Part shown: positions 14,064 through 19,686 of the stretch, in pieces
Layout of the letters: each line of letters begins with the position of its first letter
How positions within the stretch are numbered: position 1 is the stretch's first letter
Assembly (NCBI GenBank): GCA_050743385.1
Contig: JBOGFJ010000270.1
Location: forward strand, 1 to 19,686
Length of the DNA: 19,686 bases
Direction: 5' to 3'
DNA from: JACDBD01 sp050743385
GTDB taxonomy: Bacteria > Actinomycetota > Acidimicrobiia > IMCC26256 > JACDBD01
The notes under the pieces: generated by a model
The model's database searches: none
Seen by the model: only the letters and a program-made list of their open reading frames with translations
Told to the model about the DNA's origin: nothing
Translations under genes and position numbers: made by a program

Positions 14064-15161
14064 CTACCGCCCCCAGACCCGGTCGGCGACCTCGACCACG
14101 AGAGCGAGCTTGCGCCTCTCGTCGTCCTCGGTGAGCGGATTGCCGCCCGCGGTGCTGGCGAAGCCGCACTGCGGGGAGATGCCCAACCGGTCGATCGGCA
14201 CGAACGAGGCGGCGTCCTCGATCCGACGCATCAGGTCGTCGGGGTTCTCCAGCTCGGGAGTCTTGGAGCTGACGAGGCCGAGCACCACGTCGACGCCGTC
14301 GGGCACGAAACGCAACGGCTCGAAGTCGCCGGCGCGCTCCGAGTCGAACTCGAGGAACAGCCCGTCGACCGAGAGGCCGCCGAACAACACCTCGGCCACG
14401 GGCTCGTAGCCACCGCGGGCGAGCCAGTGGCCTTTGTAGTTCCCGCGACATACATGGAACGTGGCGGTCACGTCCTCGGGACGGCTGCCGAGCGCGTCGT
14501 TGGTGGCATCGAGATACGTGCGAACGAGCGCCTCCGGATCCTCACCGCGCGCGGTCACGGCAGCGCGTACGTCGGGATCACACAGCATCGCGATCGCGAC
14601 CTCGTCCATCTGGATGTAGCGCGCGCCCCGAATCGCCAGGTCGGCGATCTCGGTGCGGTAGATGTCGACGAGGTCGGCGAAGAACTCCTCGAGCGTCGGG
14701 TACACGGACGCGTCGATCGACTGCGGGCCGCGCCAGAAGTGCATCGTCGACGGCGAGGGCATCGTGATCTTCGGCGTCTCGGTCGTCACCGCCCGGAGAA
14801 ACTCGAGCTCGGCGGCGGAGATCGGGTGCATGCGGCGGAGGCGGCCCTCGTTCTGCGTCCCCGTGAAGCTCAGTTTGTCGCCGTGGTCGTCCCGGAACTC
14901 GAACGTGGCCAGCTCCGGTCGCAGGCCTTCGACCGCGGTGACGAAGTGGCCGTAGTACCAGTCGCGGCGGAACTCGCCGTCGGTGATGGAATGCAACCCG
15001 ACGCCTTCCTGGAGCTCGACCGCGCCGCGGATCGCGGCGTCCTGCGCCGCTCGCAGACCGTCGTCGTCGAGCTGCCCCTGCTGATGAGTGCGGAACGCGT
15101 CCTTGAGAGCACGCGGGCGGAGCAGGCTGCCGACGTGATCGGCGCGGAACGGCGGACTCAT
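14064..15161 (-). CDS. MetE C-domain-like protein (cobalamin-independent methionine synthase family)
   Basis: A 365-residue TIM-barrel protein with only the C-terminal half of MetE, as in YxjG/YxjH-type relatives. The start is RADHVGSLLRP and an early ITDGEFRRDWYYGHF matches the family. All zinc ligands are present: His236 and Cys238 (FHVCRGN), Glu271 (LEFDSE) and Cys332 (SPQCGFAS). Members transfer methyl groups to thiols, with homocysteine and methyl-folate as the textbook pair; many short relatives have no proven substrate. ATG 15161 has a strong site (GGAGGAGAGG, 15171-15180) 9 nt upstream. It sits between gentisate-pathway genes on the opposite strand, ending 3 bp from the hydrolase stop. 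A catabolic role such as demethylating a methoxylated aromatic is speculation. Confidence 0.82.
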   Translation of the reverse strand: MSPPFRADHVGSLLRPRALKDAFRTHQQGQLDDDGLRAAQDAAIRGAVELQEGVGLHSITDGEFRRDWYYGHFVTAVEGLRPELATFEFRDDHGDKLSFTGTQNEGRLRRMHPISAAELEFLRAVTTETPKITMPSPSTMHFWRGPQSIDASVYPTLEEFFADLVDIYRTEIADLAIRGARYIQMDEVAIAMLCDPDVRAAVTARGEDPEALVRTYLDATNDALGSRPEDVTATFHVCRGNYKGHWLARGGYEPVAEVLFGGLSVDGLFLEFDSERAGDFEPLRFVPDGVDVVLGLVSSKTPELENPDDLMRRIEDAASFVPIDRLGISPQCGFASTAGGNPLTEDDERRKLALVVEVADRVWGR

Positions 15162-15206
15162 CGCGTTGGTCCTCTCCTCCCGTGCCCTGCCGCACGCCTG
15201 CGCGAT

Positions 15207-15233
15207 ATTCTACGATGATGCTCCGTTCGTCAA
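15207..15233 (-). promoter_or_regulatory. Candidate promoter for the MetE-like gene
   Basis: On the minus strand TTGACG (15233-15228) precedes TAGAAT (15212-15207) by 15 nt, slightly short of ideal. Both hexamers are near consensus. A leader of about 40 nt would carry the strong GGAGGAGAGG ribosome site before ATG 15161. Confidence 0.42.
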
Positions 15234-15307
15234 GGGGAGTGTCGTATGACATCCGAGTCGGGATCGCGTGACGGTCGTAGATCCGATCCCGCGCTTCGGG
15301 TAACACG

Positions 15308-16054
15308 GTGAGCATGGAGATCGAGCAACCGCGCGAGCGCGCGCTCCTCGCCACCCGCCTCGCATGGATGCGCGAGGGCACCCGTTTCTTCGACGCCCAC
15401 GTCGGCGGGCTCGCGGACAGCGCCTTCTCGGCGCCGGCCGCTCTGCCGCGCTGGACCCGCGCCCACCTCGTCGCCCACGTGGCGCGCAATGCCAACGCCC
15501 TCGGCAACCTGCTGGCGTGGGCGCGCACCGGGATCGAGACCCCGATGTACGAGAGCGACGAGCAGCGTCACGCCGAGGTCGAGGAAGGCGCGACGCAGTC
15601 GGCTCCCGTGCTGCGGATCGATCTCGACGACGCCGAACGCCGCTTCGCCGCCGCGGTCGCGTCGCTCCCCGCGCAGGCGTGGTGGACGGAGGTCCGGACG
15701 CGTACGGGGCGATCCATCACGGCCGCCGAGGTGCCGTGGATGCGTTCCCGCGAGGTCTGGGTGCACGCCGTGGACCTCGATTCGGGCGCTTCGTTCGCGG
15801 ACTTCCCCCCGGCGTTCGTCGACGCGTTCCTGGCCGAGGCCACCGCCGCCTTCACCGCCCGGGCGGATTGCCCCGCGGTCGAGCTCGCGGCGGCCGACAC
15901 CGGCGGCGCGTGGGCGATCGGGCCGCACCGCGCCGACCCGGTCGTCGTAGAGGGCACAGCGAGCAAGCTGCTCGCCTGGATCCTCGGTCGCAGCGGCGGA
16001 TCCGGCCTGATGTCGTCGCCGGCGGGTCTTCCCACCATCCCCGCCTGGCTCTGA
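15308..16054 (+). CDS. Maleylpyruvate isomerase, mycothiol-dependent type
   Basis: A 248-residue protein of the DinB-like mycothiol-dependent maleylpyruvate isomerase family. The zinc ligands are visible as His57 (HLVAHVARNANAL), Glu149 and His153 (MRSREVWVHAVDLDSG). Their spacing (92 and 4 residues) equals the His52/Glu144/His148 set I recall for the Corynebacterium glutamicum enzyme. A WTRAHLVAHVARN helix and the RTGIETPMY segment also fit. The C-terminal half is an SCP2-like domain (SKLLAWILGR). It converts maleylpyruvate to fumarylpyruvate, linking the dioxygenase and hydrolase encoded upstream. The start is either GTG 15308 or ATG 15314 two codons later; neither has a strong ribosome site. 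It is convergent with the FAD hydroxylase, the stops being 3 bp apart. Confidence 0.9.
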   Translation: MSMEIEQPRERALLATRLAWMREGTRFFDAHVGGLADSAFSAPAALPRWTRAHLVAHVARNANALGNLLAWARTGIETPMYESDEQRHAEVEEGATQSAPVLRIDLDDAERRFAAAVASLPAQAWWTEVRTRTGRSITAAEVPWMRSREVWVHAVDLDSGASFADFPPAFVDAFLAEATAAFTARADCPAVELAAADTGGAWAIGPHRADPVVVEGTASKLLAWILGRSGGSGLMSSPAGLPTIPAWL

Positions 16055-16057
16055 CCG

Positions 16058-17287
16058 TCAGTAGATCCGATCGGTACCGCCGTCCCGCGCCCGGGGGCCG
16101 TACGGCGCGGTATCGAGCCACTTCCCGGCGCGCGTGCTCCGACGCGCCAGCTGGGCGGCGACGAACCGCTTGGCCCGGATCGCGGGATCACGTGCCTGCA
16201 TGTGCTGCAAGGCGGTGCCGGCGGCATCGCGGTTGTACAGGGCGGCACGACGGCGCGTCTCGGCGAACTCTTCGATGGCCCCGCGCGCCGCGCGCGGGTC
16301 GCGCGAAGTGGTGGCACCTGCGATCGCGCTCGCGGCCGCGATGGCGTCGGGCACCCCGGAATTGAGCCCGCGCGCACCGAACGGGGCGAACAGATGCGCC
16401 GCCTCGCCGACAAGGAGGACGCGGTAGTGCTCGTCGGCGAAGCGGTCGGCGACGACCTGGAGGAACTGGTACGTCGAGACCCACGTGACGGCGTCGGCGT
16501 AGGGCTCCGGCATGACCCGGCCGATCCACCGACGCACGCCCTCCTCGTCGTTGAAGTGTTCCGGGTCGTCGGCCGGGCGGCACTGGAGATCGGCGCGCCA
16601 CCCGCCGGCAAACGGCACCAGCAGCACGTTGCGCCCTTCGACCGCGGGGTGCTCGTAGTGGAAGATGCGCGCCGGCGTCAGGAGACCCTCGGCATCGGCG
16701 ACGTCGACGATCACGAAGTGGTTCTCCGAGCGGCTGCCCGACAGGTCGATACCGAGCCCGGTTCGCACGGCGGAGCGGGCGCCGTCGGCGGCGACGACGT
16801 ACCCGGCGTCGACGACTCGACCTCCGGCCAACTGCAACTGCACCCCTTCGGGCGTCGACTCGACGCCGGCGACTTCGCGCTGCCAACCGAAGTCGACGCC
16901 GGCGGCCTTGCATGCGTCGAGAAGCAGGCGCTCGGTAACGACCTGCCCGAGACTGGTGAAGGGTGGTAGCGCCGCCGGGCCGGGCGGCGGGTATGTCCGG
17001 TCGAAGACGAGCCGGCCCCGCCAGTACGTCTGTTTCGTCGACCAGGTGATGCCGTGACGGGCAATCTCCGTGCCTAGGCCGTCACCGATCGCGTCCCAAT
17101 GCTCGAGCGTCTGGCGGTGGTAGTAGATCGCCCGGCTCCCGGGACGCCCGCGGCCTTCGGCGCCCACTTCGAGCACCGTCACCGGGAGCCCGCGTCGCCG
17201 GGCGGCCAGTGCCGCGGTGAGTCCGACGGGGCCCGCGCCGACGACGACCAGCTCGTTCCGCCTGGTGCGGACCGTGGTGTCGACCAT
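16058..17287 (-). CDS. FAD-dependent aromatic monooxygenase
   Basis: A 409-residue class A flavoprotein hydroxylase. The N-terminal ADP-binding fold is VVVGAGPVGLTAAL (Gly17, Gly19, Gly22). The central DG motif is AADGARSAVR (Asp168-Gly169). The FAD-ribityl motif is LLVGEAAHLFAPFGARGLNSG, where Glu295 replaces the usual Asp of the GD motif. It lacks the C-terminal thioredoxin-like domain of phenol hydroxylases. Known relatives ortho- or para-hydroxylate phenols and hydroxybenzoates with NAD(P)H and O2. In this cluster the likely job is making gentisate, for example from 3-hydroxybenzoate, but a para-hydroxylase cannot be told from other hydroxylases by sequence alone. ATG 17287 overlaps the stop of a 15-codon upstream ORF with a much better ribosome site. 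Confidence 0.87.
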   Translation of the reverse strand: MVDTTVRTRRNELVVVGAGPVGLTAALAARRRGLPVTVLEVGAEGRGRPGSRAIYYHRQTLEHWDAIGDGLGTEIARHGITWSTKQTYWRGRLVFDRTYPPPGPAALPPFTSLGQVVTERLLLDACKAAGVDFGWQREVAGVESTPEGVQLQLAGGRVVDAGYVVAADGARSAVRTGLGIDLSGSRSENHFVIVDVADAEGLLTPARIFHYEHPAVEGRNVLLVPFAGGWRADLQCRPADDPEHFNDEEGVRRWIGRVMPEPYADAVTWVSTYQFLQVVADRFADEHYRVLLVGEAAHLFAPFGARGLNSGVPDAIAAASAIAGATTSRDPRAARGAIEEFAETRRRAALYNRDAAGTALQHMQARDPAIRAKRFVAAQLARRSTRAGKWLDTAPYGPRARDGGTDRIY

Positions 17288-17334
17288 CAGCTTCCCATCA
17301 GGCGAATCCGAGCCCGTCGCGCTTCATGCAACAC
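17287..17334 (-). other. Fifteen-codon upstream ORF coupled to the FAD monooxygenase start
   Basis: On the minus strand GGAGGAG (17346-17340) lies 5 nt before GTG 17334. The 15-codon frame (Met-Leu-His-Glu-Ala-Arg-Arg...) ends in TGA at 17289-17287, whose A is the first base of the monooxygenase ATG (TGATG). The gene's own ATG has only a weak GGGAAG. The peptide is Arg-rich, but nothing else marks a function. It may be a leader for coupled translation, or a true N-terminal mis-call. Confidence 0.35.
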
Positions 17335-17420
17335 CGATGCTCCTCCACCCCTCGGCTTGTGCACGCACGCGGGCAACGATCATCGACAGAAACGCGGCCG
17401 ATCGTCGCGAAAGAGTAGCG

Positions 17421-17687
17421 CTACAGGCATGCCGGTTGACGACGGAGGCAGCTGAGTTCCATCGGGCTGCCGTTCGATGAGCTAGCGCGGCGCCGGTCGG
17501 GGCGTGGCCTCACACCCTTGGTGCCTGAGGGCTCGCGGTACGCAAGCCAGGCCCGGAGATGAACGCGGAACGCTCCGCACGCAGCTCTGAACCTGTCGAG
17601 TGTCGGATGTCGGGATCCGCTCGTGGCGGCGATGATCCTGTTGCGCAACGGCGCGAGCTCGTCGGTCGCGAGGGCTTGGCCGTGCAC
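17421..17687 (-). CDS. Hypothetical small ORF (weak)
   Basis: An 88-residue frame from GTG 17687. The first 60 residues have moderately coding-like codon use and could form helices (DELAPLRNRIIAATSG, then FRAACGAFRVHLRAWLAYRE). The remainder is Arg/Ser-rich and looks random. The family is not recognised. No good ribosome site is visible. It is in the same frame as the small ORF upstream, beyond its stop, so the two could be pieces of one decayed gene. Confidence 0.2.
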   Translation of the reverse strand: MHGQALATDELAPLRNRIIAATSGSRHPTLDRFRAACGAFRVHLRAWLAYREPSGTKGVRPRPDRRRASSSNGSPMELSCLRRQPACL

Positions 17688-17711
17688 GGTACCTACCCGC
17701 TGGACTCCAGA

Positions 17712-17945
17712 TCAGCGCCACCGACCCACAGCTCCCCCGGTCCTGGTAGGTCGCCATTCGTGGGTCGCGGTGCGACAACTACCCGCATGGCCGTTCCCGC
17801 ACCGACCGACGCCACGTGTGGTCGTGCGTCGAACGGCACATCGAAGGAAGCGAAATCCGCCGCGGACGTCCTTCCGTTGTGGTGCTGCGAGCCCGCTGTG
17901 ACCGTCGATGACCTCGATGAGAGCTTCGAGATCCTTCCTCTTCAC
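17712..17945 (-). CDS. Hypothetical small ORF with a good ribosome binding site
   Basis: A 77-residue frame from GTG 17945. GGAGG (17957-17953) is 7 nt upstream, the best initiation signal in this otherwise empty stretch. The first 15 residues (MKRKDLEALIEVIDG) look like a real helix start. The rest is Cys/Arg/Thr-rich with poor codon use, so the gene may be frameshifted after about residue 15. HicA-type toxins also begin with a Lys-rich helix, but the diagnostic downstream His motif is absent. The family is not recognised. Confidence 0.25.
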   Translation of the reverse strand: MKRKDLEALIEVIDGHSGLAAPQRKDVRGGFRFLRCAVRRTTTRGVGRCGNGHAGSCRTATHEWRPTRTGGAVGRWR

Positions 17946-18022
17946 GACTTGTCCTCCCTTCCCGCCGGGACCCATCCGTTGTGACTCATGTCCCGAGGGG
18001 CGGAGGTCGAGGCCCGACCGCC

Positions 18023-18028
18023 TACGAT
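18023..18028 (+). promoter_or_regulatory. Predicted -10 box (TACGAT) for the ECF sigma factor
   Basis: TACGAT within CCTACGATGGCCG resembles the other -10 boxes of the window. It would start a leader of about 50 nt before ATG 18084, which has a GGGA 8 nt upstream. No -35 typical of an ECF-autoregulated promoter was confirmed. Confidence 0.3.
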
Positions 18029-18083
18029 GGCCGCTCGGGCAGGGGTCGACGTTTGGTGTCGAGGATCGACGGGATGGCGCCGG

Positions 18084-19091
18084 ATGAGTGATCTCGCAGC
18101 AACGCGGGGGACCCAGCGAACAACCACCGACGGCGGCGCGGTGGAGCTCGAGCTCGAGCAGCATCGGGTGGAGCTGACCGGGTACTGCTACCGGATGCTC
18201 GGGTCGGCGTTCGAGGCCGACGACGCCGTACAGGAGACCCTCGTACGGGCGTGGCGCGGGATCGATCGATTCGAGGGCCGATCAGCACTGCGGTCGTGGC
18301 TCTATCGCATCGCGACCAACGTGTGCTTCGACATGCTGAACGGCAGGCAGCGCCGCGCCCGTCCCATGGATCTGGGGCCTTCGATGACGGAGGCCGTGCT
18401 GGGGCCACCGTTACCCGAGAGCACGTGGGTCGAGCCGGTGCCCGACGGCCGAGTGCTGACGACGGGCGACGATCCGGCCGAGATCGCCGTCGAGCGCGAG
18501 GCGATCCGGCTCGCGTTCGTCGCCGCGCTCCAACACCTCCCGCCCCGCCAGCGAGCGGTGCTCCTGCTGCGGGAGGTGCTGCGCTGGAAAGCTGACGAGG
18601 TCGCGCAGCTGCTCGACACGACCGTCGCGTCGGTGAACAGCGCGCTCCAGCGAGCCCGCGCGACGCTCTCGGCGAGCAATCGGACCAGGACCGACGCGTC
18701 GGAGCCCCTCGACGACGCCCAACAGGCGCTGCTCGCTCGCTTCGTCGACGCGTTCGAGCGCTACGACCTCGACTCGATCGTGTCGCTGCTGCACGAGGAT
18801 GTCGTGCAGTCGATGCCGCCGTACGAGCTGTGGCTGCGCGGGCACGCTGACATCCGGCATTGGTGGCTCGGGCCCGGCATCGACTGTCGTGGTTCGCGTC
18901 TGATACCGACCGTCGCGAACGGTTCCGCGGCGTTCGGGCAGTACAAACCAGGCGGACCGAACGGCAGCTTCGAGCCGTGGGCGCTCGTGGTCGTCGAGAT
19001 CTCGGGCGATCGGATCGGCGAGATGACCTTCTTCCTCGACACCGCGAGGCTCTTTCCGCTCTTCGGGCTACCCGACCGGCTCCCGGCTTAG
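18084..19091 (+). CDS. ECF sigma-70 factor with C-terminal SnoaL-like domain
   Basis: A 335-residue protein. Sigma region 2 spans about 25-93 (LTGYCYRMLGSAFEADDAVQ, TLVRAWRGIDRFEGRSALRSWLYRIATN). Region 4 spans about 137-195 (AALQHLPPRQRAVLLLREVL, then AQLLDTTVASVNSALQRAR). Residues about 205-325 form a SnoaL/NTF2-like domain (LLARFVDAFERYDLDSIVSLLHEDV, MPPYELWLRG). This order matches the long actinobacterial group annotated as TIGR02960-type factors, in which the tail domain is thought to modulate activity in place of a separate anti-sigma factor. ATG 18084 is preferred over a 32-residue upstream extension. Its stop overlaps the stop of the convergent STAS gene by 4 bp. The target promoters are unknown. 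Confidence 0.9.
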   Translation: MSDLAATRGTQRTTTDGGAVELELEQHRVELTGYCYRMLGSAFEADDAVQETLVRAWRGIDRFEGRSALRSWLYRIATNVCFDMLNGRQRRARPMDLGPSMTEAVLGPPLPESTWVEPVPDGRVLTTGDDPAEIAVEREAIRLAFVAALQHLPPRQRAVLLLREVLRWKADEVAQLLDTTVASVNSALQRARATLSASNRTRTDASEPLDDAQQALLARFVDAFERYDLDSIVSLLHEDVVQSMPPYELWLRGHADIRHWWLGPGIDCRGSRLIPTVANGSAAFGQYKPGGPNGSFEPWALVVVEISGDRIGEMTFFLDTARLFPLFGLPDRLPA

Positions 19092-19378
19092 GCCGCGCCC
19101 GTCCCCACGAGGTGGCCTAGCCCGGTGAGCGCGAGCAGCTCCTCGAGCTCGGGGGACGCGTGGCGCAACCGGATCGTGCGCCCCTTGCGCCGAGCGGTGA
19201 GTTGCAGCCGCGCCAACGCATCGACCGTGACGGCGTCGGGGTCGACGATCGCGCCCACGTCGCACGTCAGCACGTCGGCGTTGCTGCGCTCCAGCAGCAT
19301 ACGGGCGCGCTCGCAGAGCGCCGGAATGTTGCCTCGAGTGATCCGACCCCCGACGGCCAAGACGATGCACGGCCCCAA
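19088..19378 (-). CDS. STAS-domain protein (anti-sigma-factor-antagonist-like)
   Basis: A 96-residue single STAS domain: a first strand CIVLAVGGRI, a helix ALCERARMLLE, a strand DVLTCDVGAIV, a helix VTVDALARLQLTARRKG, then IRLRHASPELEELLALTGLG. The Ser that is phosphorylated in SpoIIAA-type antagonists (DSSG) is replaced in the segment VDPDAVTVD, so regulation by a SpoIIAB-like kinase is unlikely. TTG 19378 is chosen because AAGGGGG sits 8 nt upstream. The gene is convergent with the ECF sigma gene, with TTAG shared between the two stops. Partnership with that sigma factor is not expected for ECF types and is only a guess. Confidence 0.78.
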   Translation of the reverse strand: MGPCIVLAVGGRITRGNIPALCERARMLLERSNADVLTCDVGAIVDPDAVTVDALARLQLTARRKGRTIRLRHASPELEELLALTGLGHLVGTGAA

Positions 19379-19439
19379 CTCGCGGACCCCCTTCCCGCCC
19401 GGGGAGAAGACCGCTCGCGGGGTCGGAACTCATCGGTCG

Positions 19440-19582
19440 CCTCGGGTCGTCACGAGCTCCTCGATCTGCGGGGCGACCAGATGCCCTACGGCGGCGTGCC
19501 TGACTCCGGCAACAGCCGCGATGGCTCGCACTTCTCGGTGCGCGAGACGACCGAGGAGCGCCTGATCGTCATCCAGCCGTAG
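19440..19582 (+). pseudogene. Aldehyde dehydrogenase C-terminal remnant
   Basis: The frame ending at TAG 19580-19582 reads RGDQMPYGGVPDSGNSRDG, then HFSVRETTEERLIVI. This matches the end of NAD-dependent aldehyde dehydrogenases of the lactaldehyde/succinate-semialdehyde type, where R-DQMPYGGVKDSG--REG---A-EEMTE-R is conserved. Only about 45 residues remain; the catalytic Cys/Glu regions are absent. Just upstream another plus frame reads VVTSSSI, as expected before the R-DQMPYGG segment, suggesting a frameshift near 19466-19472. Farther upstream the region is occupied by the STAS gene on the other strand, so the rest of the enzyme gene has been lost. Confidence 0.55.
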
Positions 19583-19592
19583 CGCGCTCGGC

Positions 19593-19598
19593 TACCGT
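19593..19598 (+). promoter_or_regulatory. Predicted -10 box (TACCGT) for the hemolysin III family gene
   Basis: TACCGT is 7 nt before GTG 19606, with the same CTA..nTCGGCC context as the boxes at 372 and 12150. No ribosome binding site lies between them. This fits a leaderless message. Confidence 0.38.
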
Positions 19599-19605
19599 CG
19601 GCCCG

Positions 19606-19686
19606 GTGCACGCGCCCACGGGTCAGCCTCCGAAGCCTCGCTTCCGCGGGAAGCTGCACGGGCTGGCGTTCCTCGTGTCCATCCCC
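19606..19686 (+). CDS. Hemolysin III family membrane protein (N-terminal fragment)
   Basis: GTG 19606 opens a frame that runs off the window after 27 codons. The segment KPRFRGKLHGLAFLVSIP resembles the start of hemolysin III/TrhA (PAQR-like) proteins, where a basic P-R-x-R-G-x-x-H motif leads into the first membrane helix. The His in this motif is typical. These seven-helix proteins affect membrane energetics and are poorly understood. With only 27 residues the call is tentative. Confidence 0.5.
   Translation, partial: MHAPTGQPPKPRFRGKLHGLAFLVSIP

Larger units (their letters stand above)
17288..18083. other. 796-bp stretch without a convincing gene
   Basis: Apart from the upstream ORF at its left end and the sigma-factor promoter at its right end, no frame here shows steady GC-rich third positions or a recognisable family. 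Two weak minus-strand ORFs (17712-17945 and 17421-17687) are listed separately; they share a frame and are separated by a stop and 24 bp. The stretch looks like decayed or intergenic DNA. No terminal inverted repeats or target duplications were seen that would show an insertion element. Confidence 0.5.

Noticed and set aside
15278..16073. A 12-bp repeat (GTAGATCCGATC) flanking the maleylpyruvate isomerase gene
   Set aside because: About ten chance 12-mer pairs are expected in a window this size, and no element features accompany it.
17712..17945. HicA-type toxin call for the small ORF
   Set aside because: Only the Lys-rich start is similar; the conserved Gly-His region of HicA and an adjacent HicB are absent.
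18074..18091. Five-codon ORF overlapping the sigma-factor start
   Set aside because: Its ribosome site is no better than that of the gene, and its stop lies inside the gene rather than on the start codon, so coupling is not suggested.

Overview
The window is a high-GC segment with strong third-position GC bias and many GTG starts. It also has TANNNT boxes only 6-8 nt upstream of several start codons, as in leaderless actinobacterial transcripts. A maleylpyruvate isomerase of the mycothiol-dependent type adds to the case for an actinobacterium. An Acidimicrobiia-like soil or aquatic lineage fits, but that placement is inference. No rRNA, tRNA, CRISPR array, intact insertion sequence or phage gene was seen.

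Region 1 (1-8999) is an uptake and acyl-CoA module on the plus strand, apart from one minus-strand thiolase. It opens with the C-terminus of a branched-chain-amino-acid-type solute-binding protein and a strong hairpin. A MaoC-type hotdog protein and a PaaG-like crotonase-fold enzyme follow. A promoter then leads to an ABC transporter in which LivH, LivM and LivG are one 948-residue polypeptide, overlapped by livF. A TetR regulator and a DUF1028 protein come next in overlapping order. A minus-strand thiolase and a plus-strand FCD-type GntR regulator diverge from a shared intergenic region holding a clean GntR-type palindrome. The likely theme is import and CoA-dependent breakdown of an aromatic or branched acid.

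Region 2 (9023-17287) is an aromatic-acid catabolic island. On the minus strand are an NDP-forming acyl-CoA synthetase and a PaaX-family repressor. Divergent from paaX are gentisate 1,2-dioxygenase and an overlapping fumarylacetoacetase-family hydrolase (fumarylpyruvate hydrolase). A mycothiol-dependent-type maleylpyruvate isomerase lies further on, with a convergent FAD aromatic hydroxylase. Together these give gentisate -> maleylpyruvate -> fumarylpyruvate -> fumarate + pyruvate. The hydroxylase is a candidate for making gentisate. A MetE-C-domain-like protein with all zinc ligands sits inside this set and has no obvious role in it.

Region 3 (17288-19686) starts with about 0.8 kb of weakly coding sequence. 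Then come an ECF sigma factor with a SnoaL-like tail, a convergent STAS protein overlapping its stop, a truncated and apparently frameshifted aldehyde dehydrogenase tail, and the start of a hemolysin III family membrane protein.

The most notable signals are the triple Liv fusion, two tiny upstream ORFs whose stops overlap the next start codon, the shared GntR operator, the recurring leaderless promoter geometry, and the MetE-like enzyme inside the gentisate cluster.
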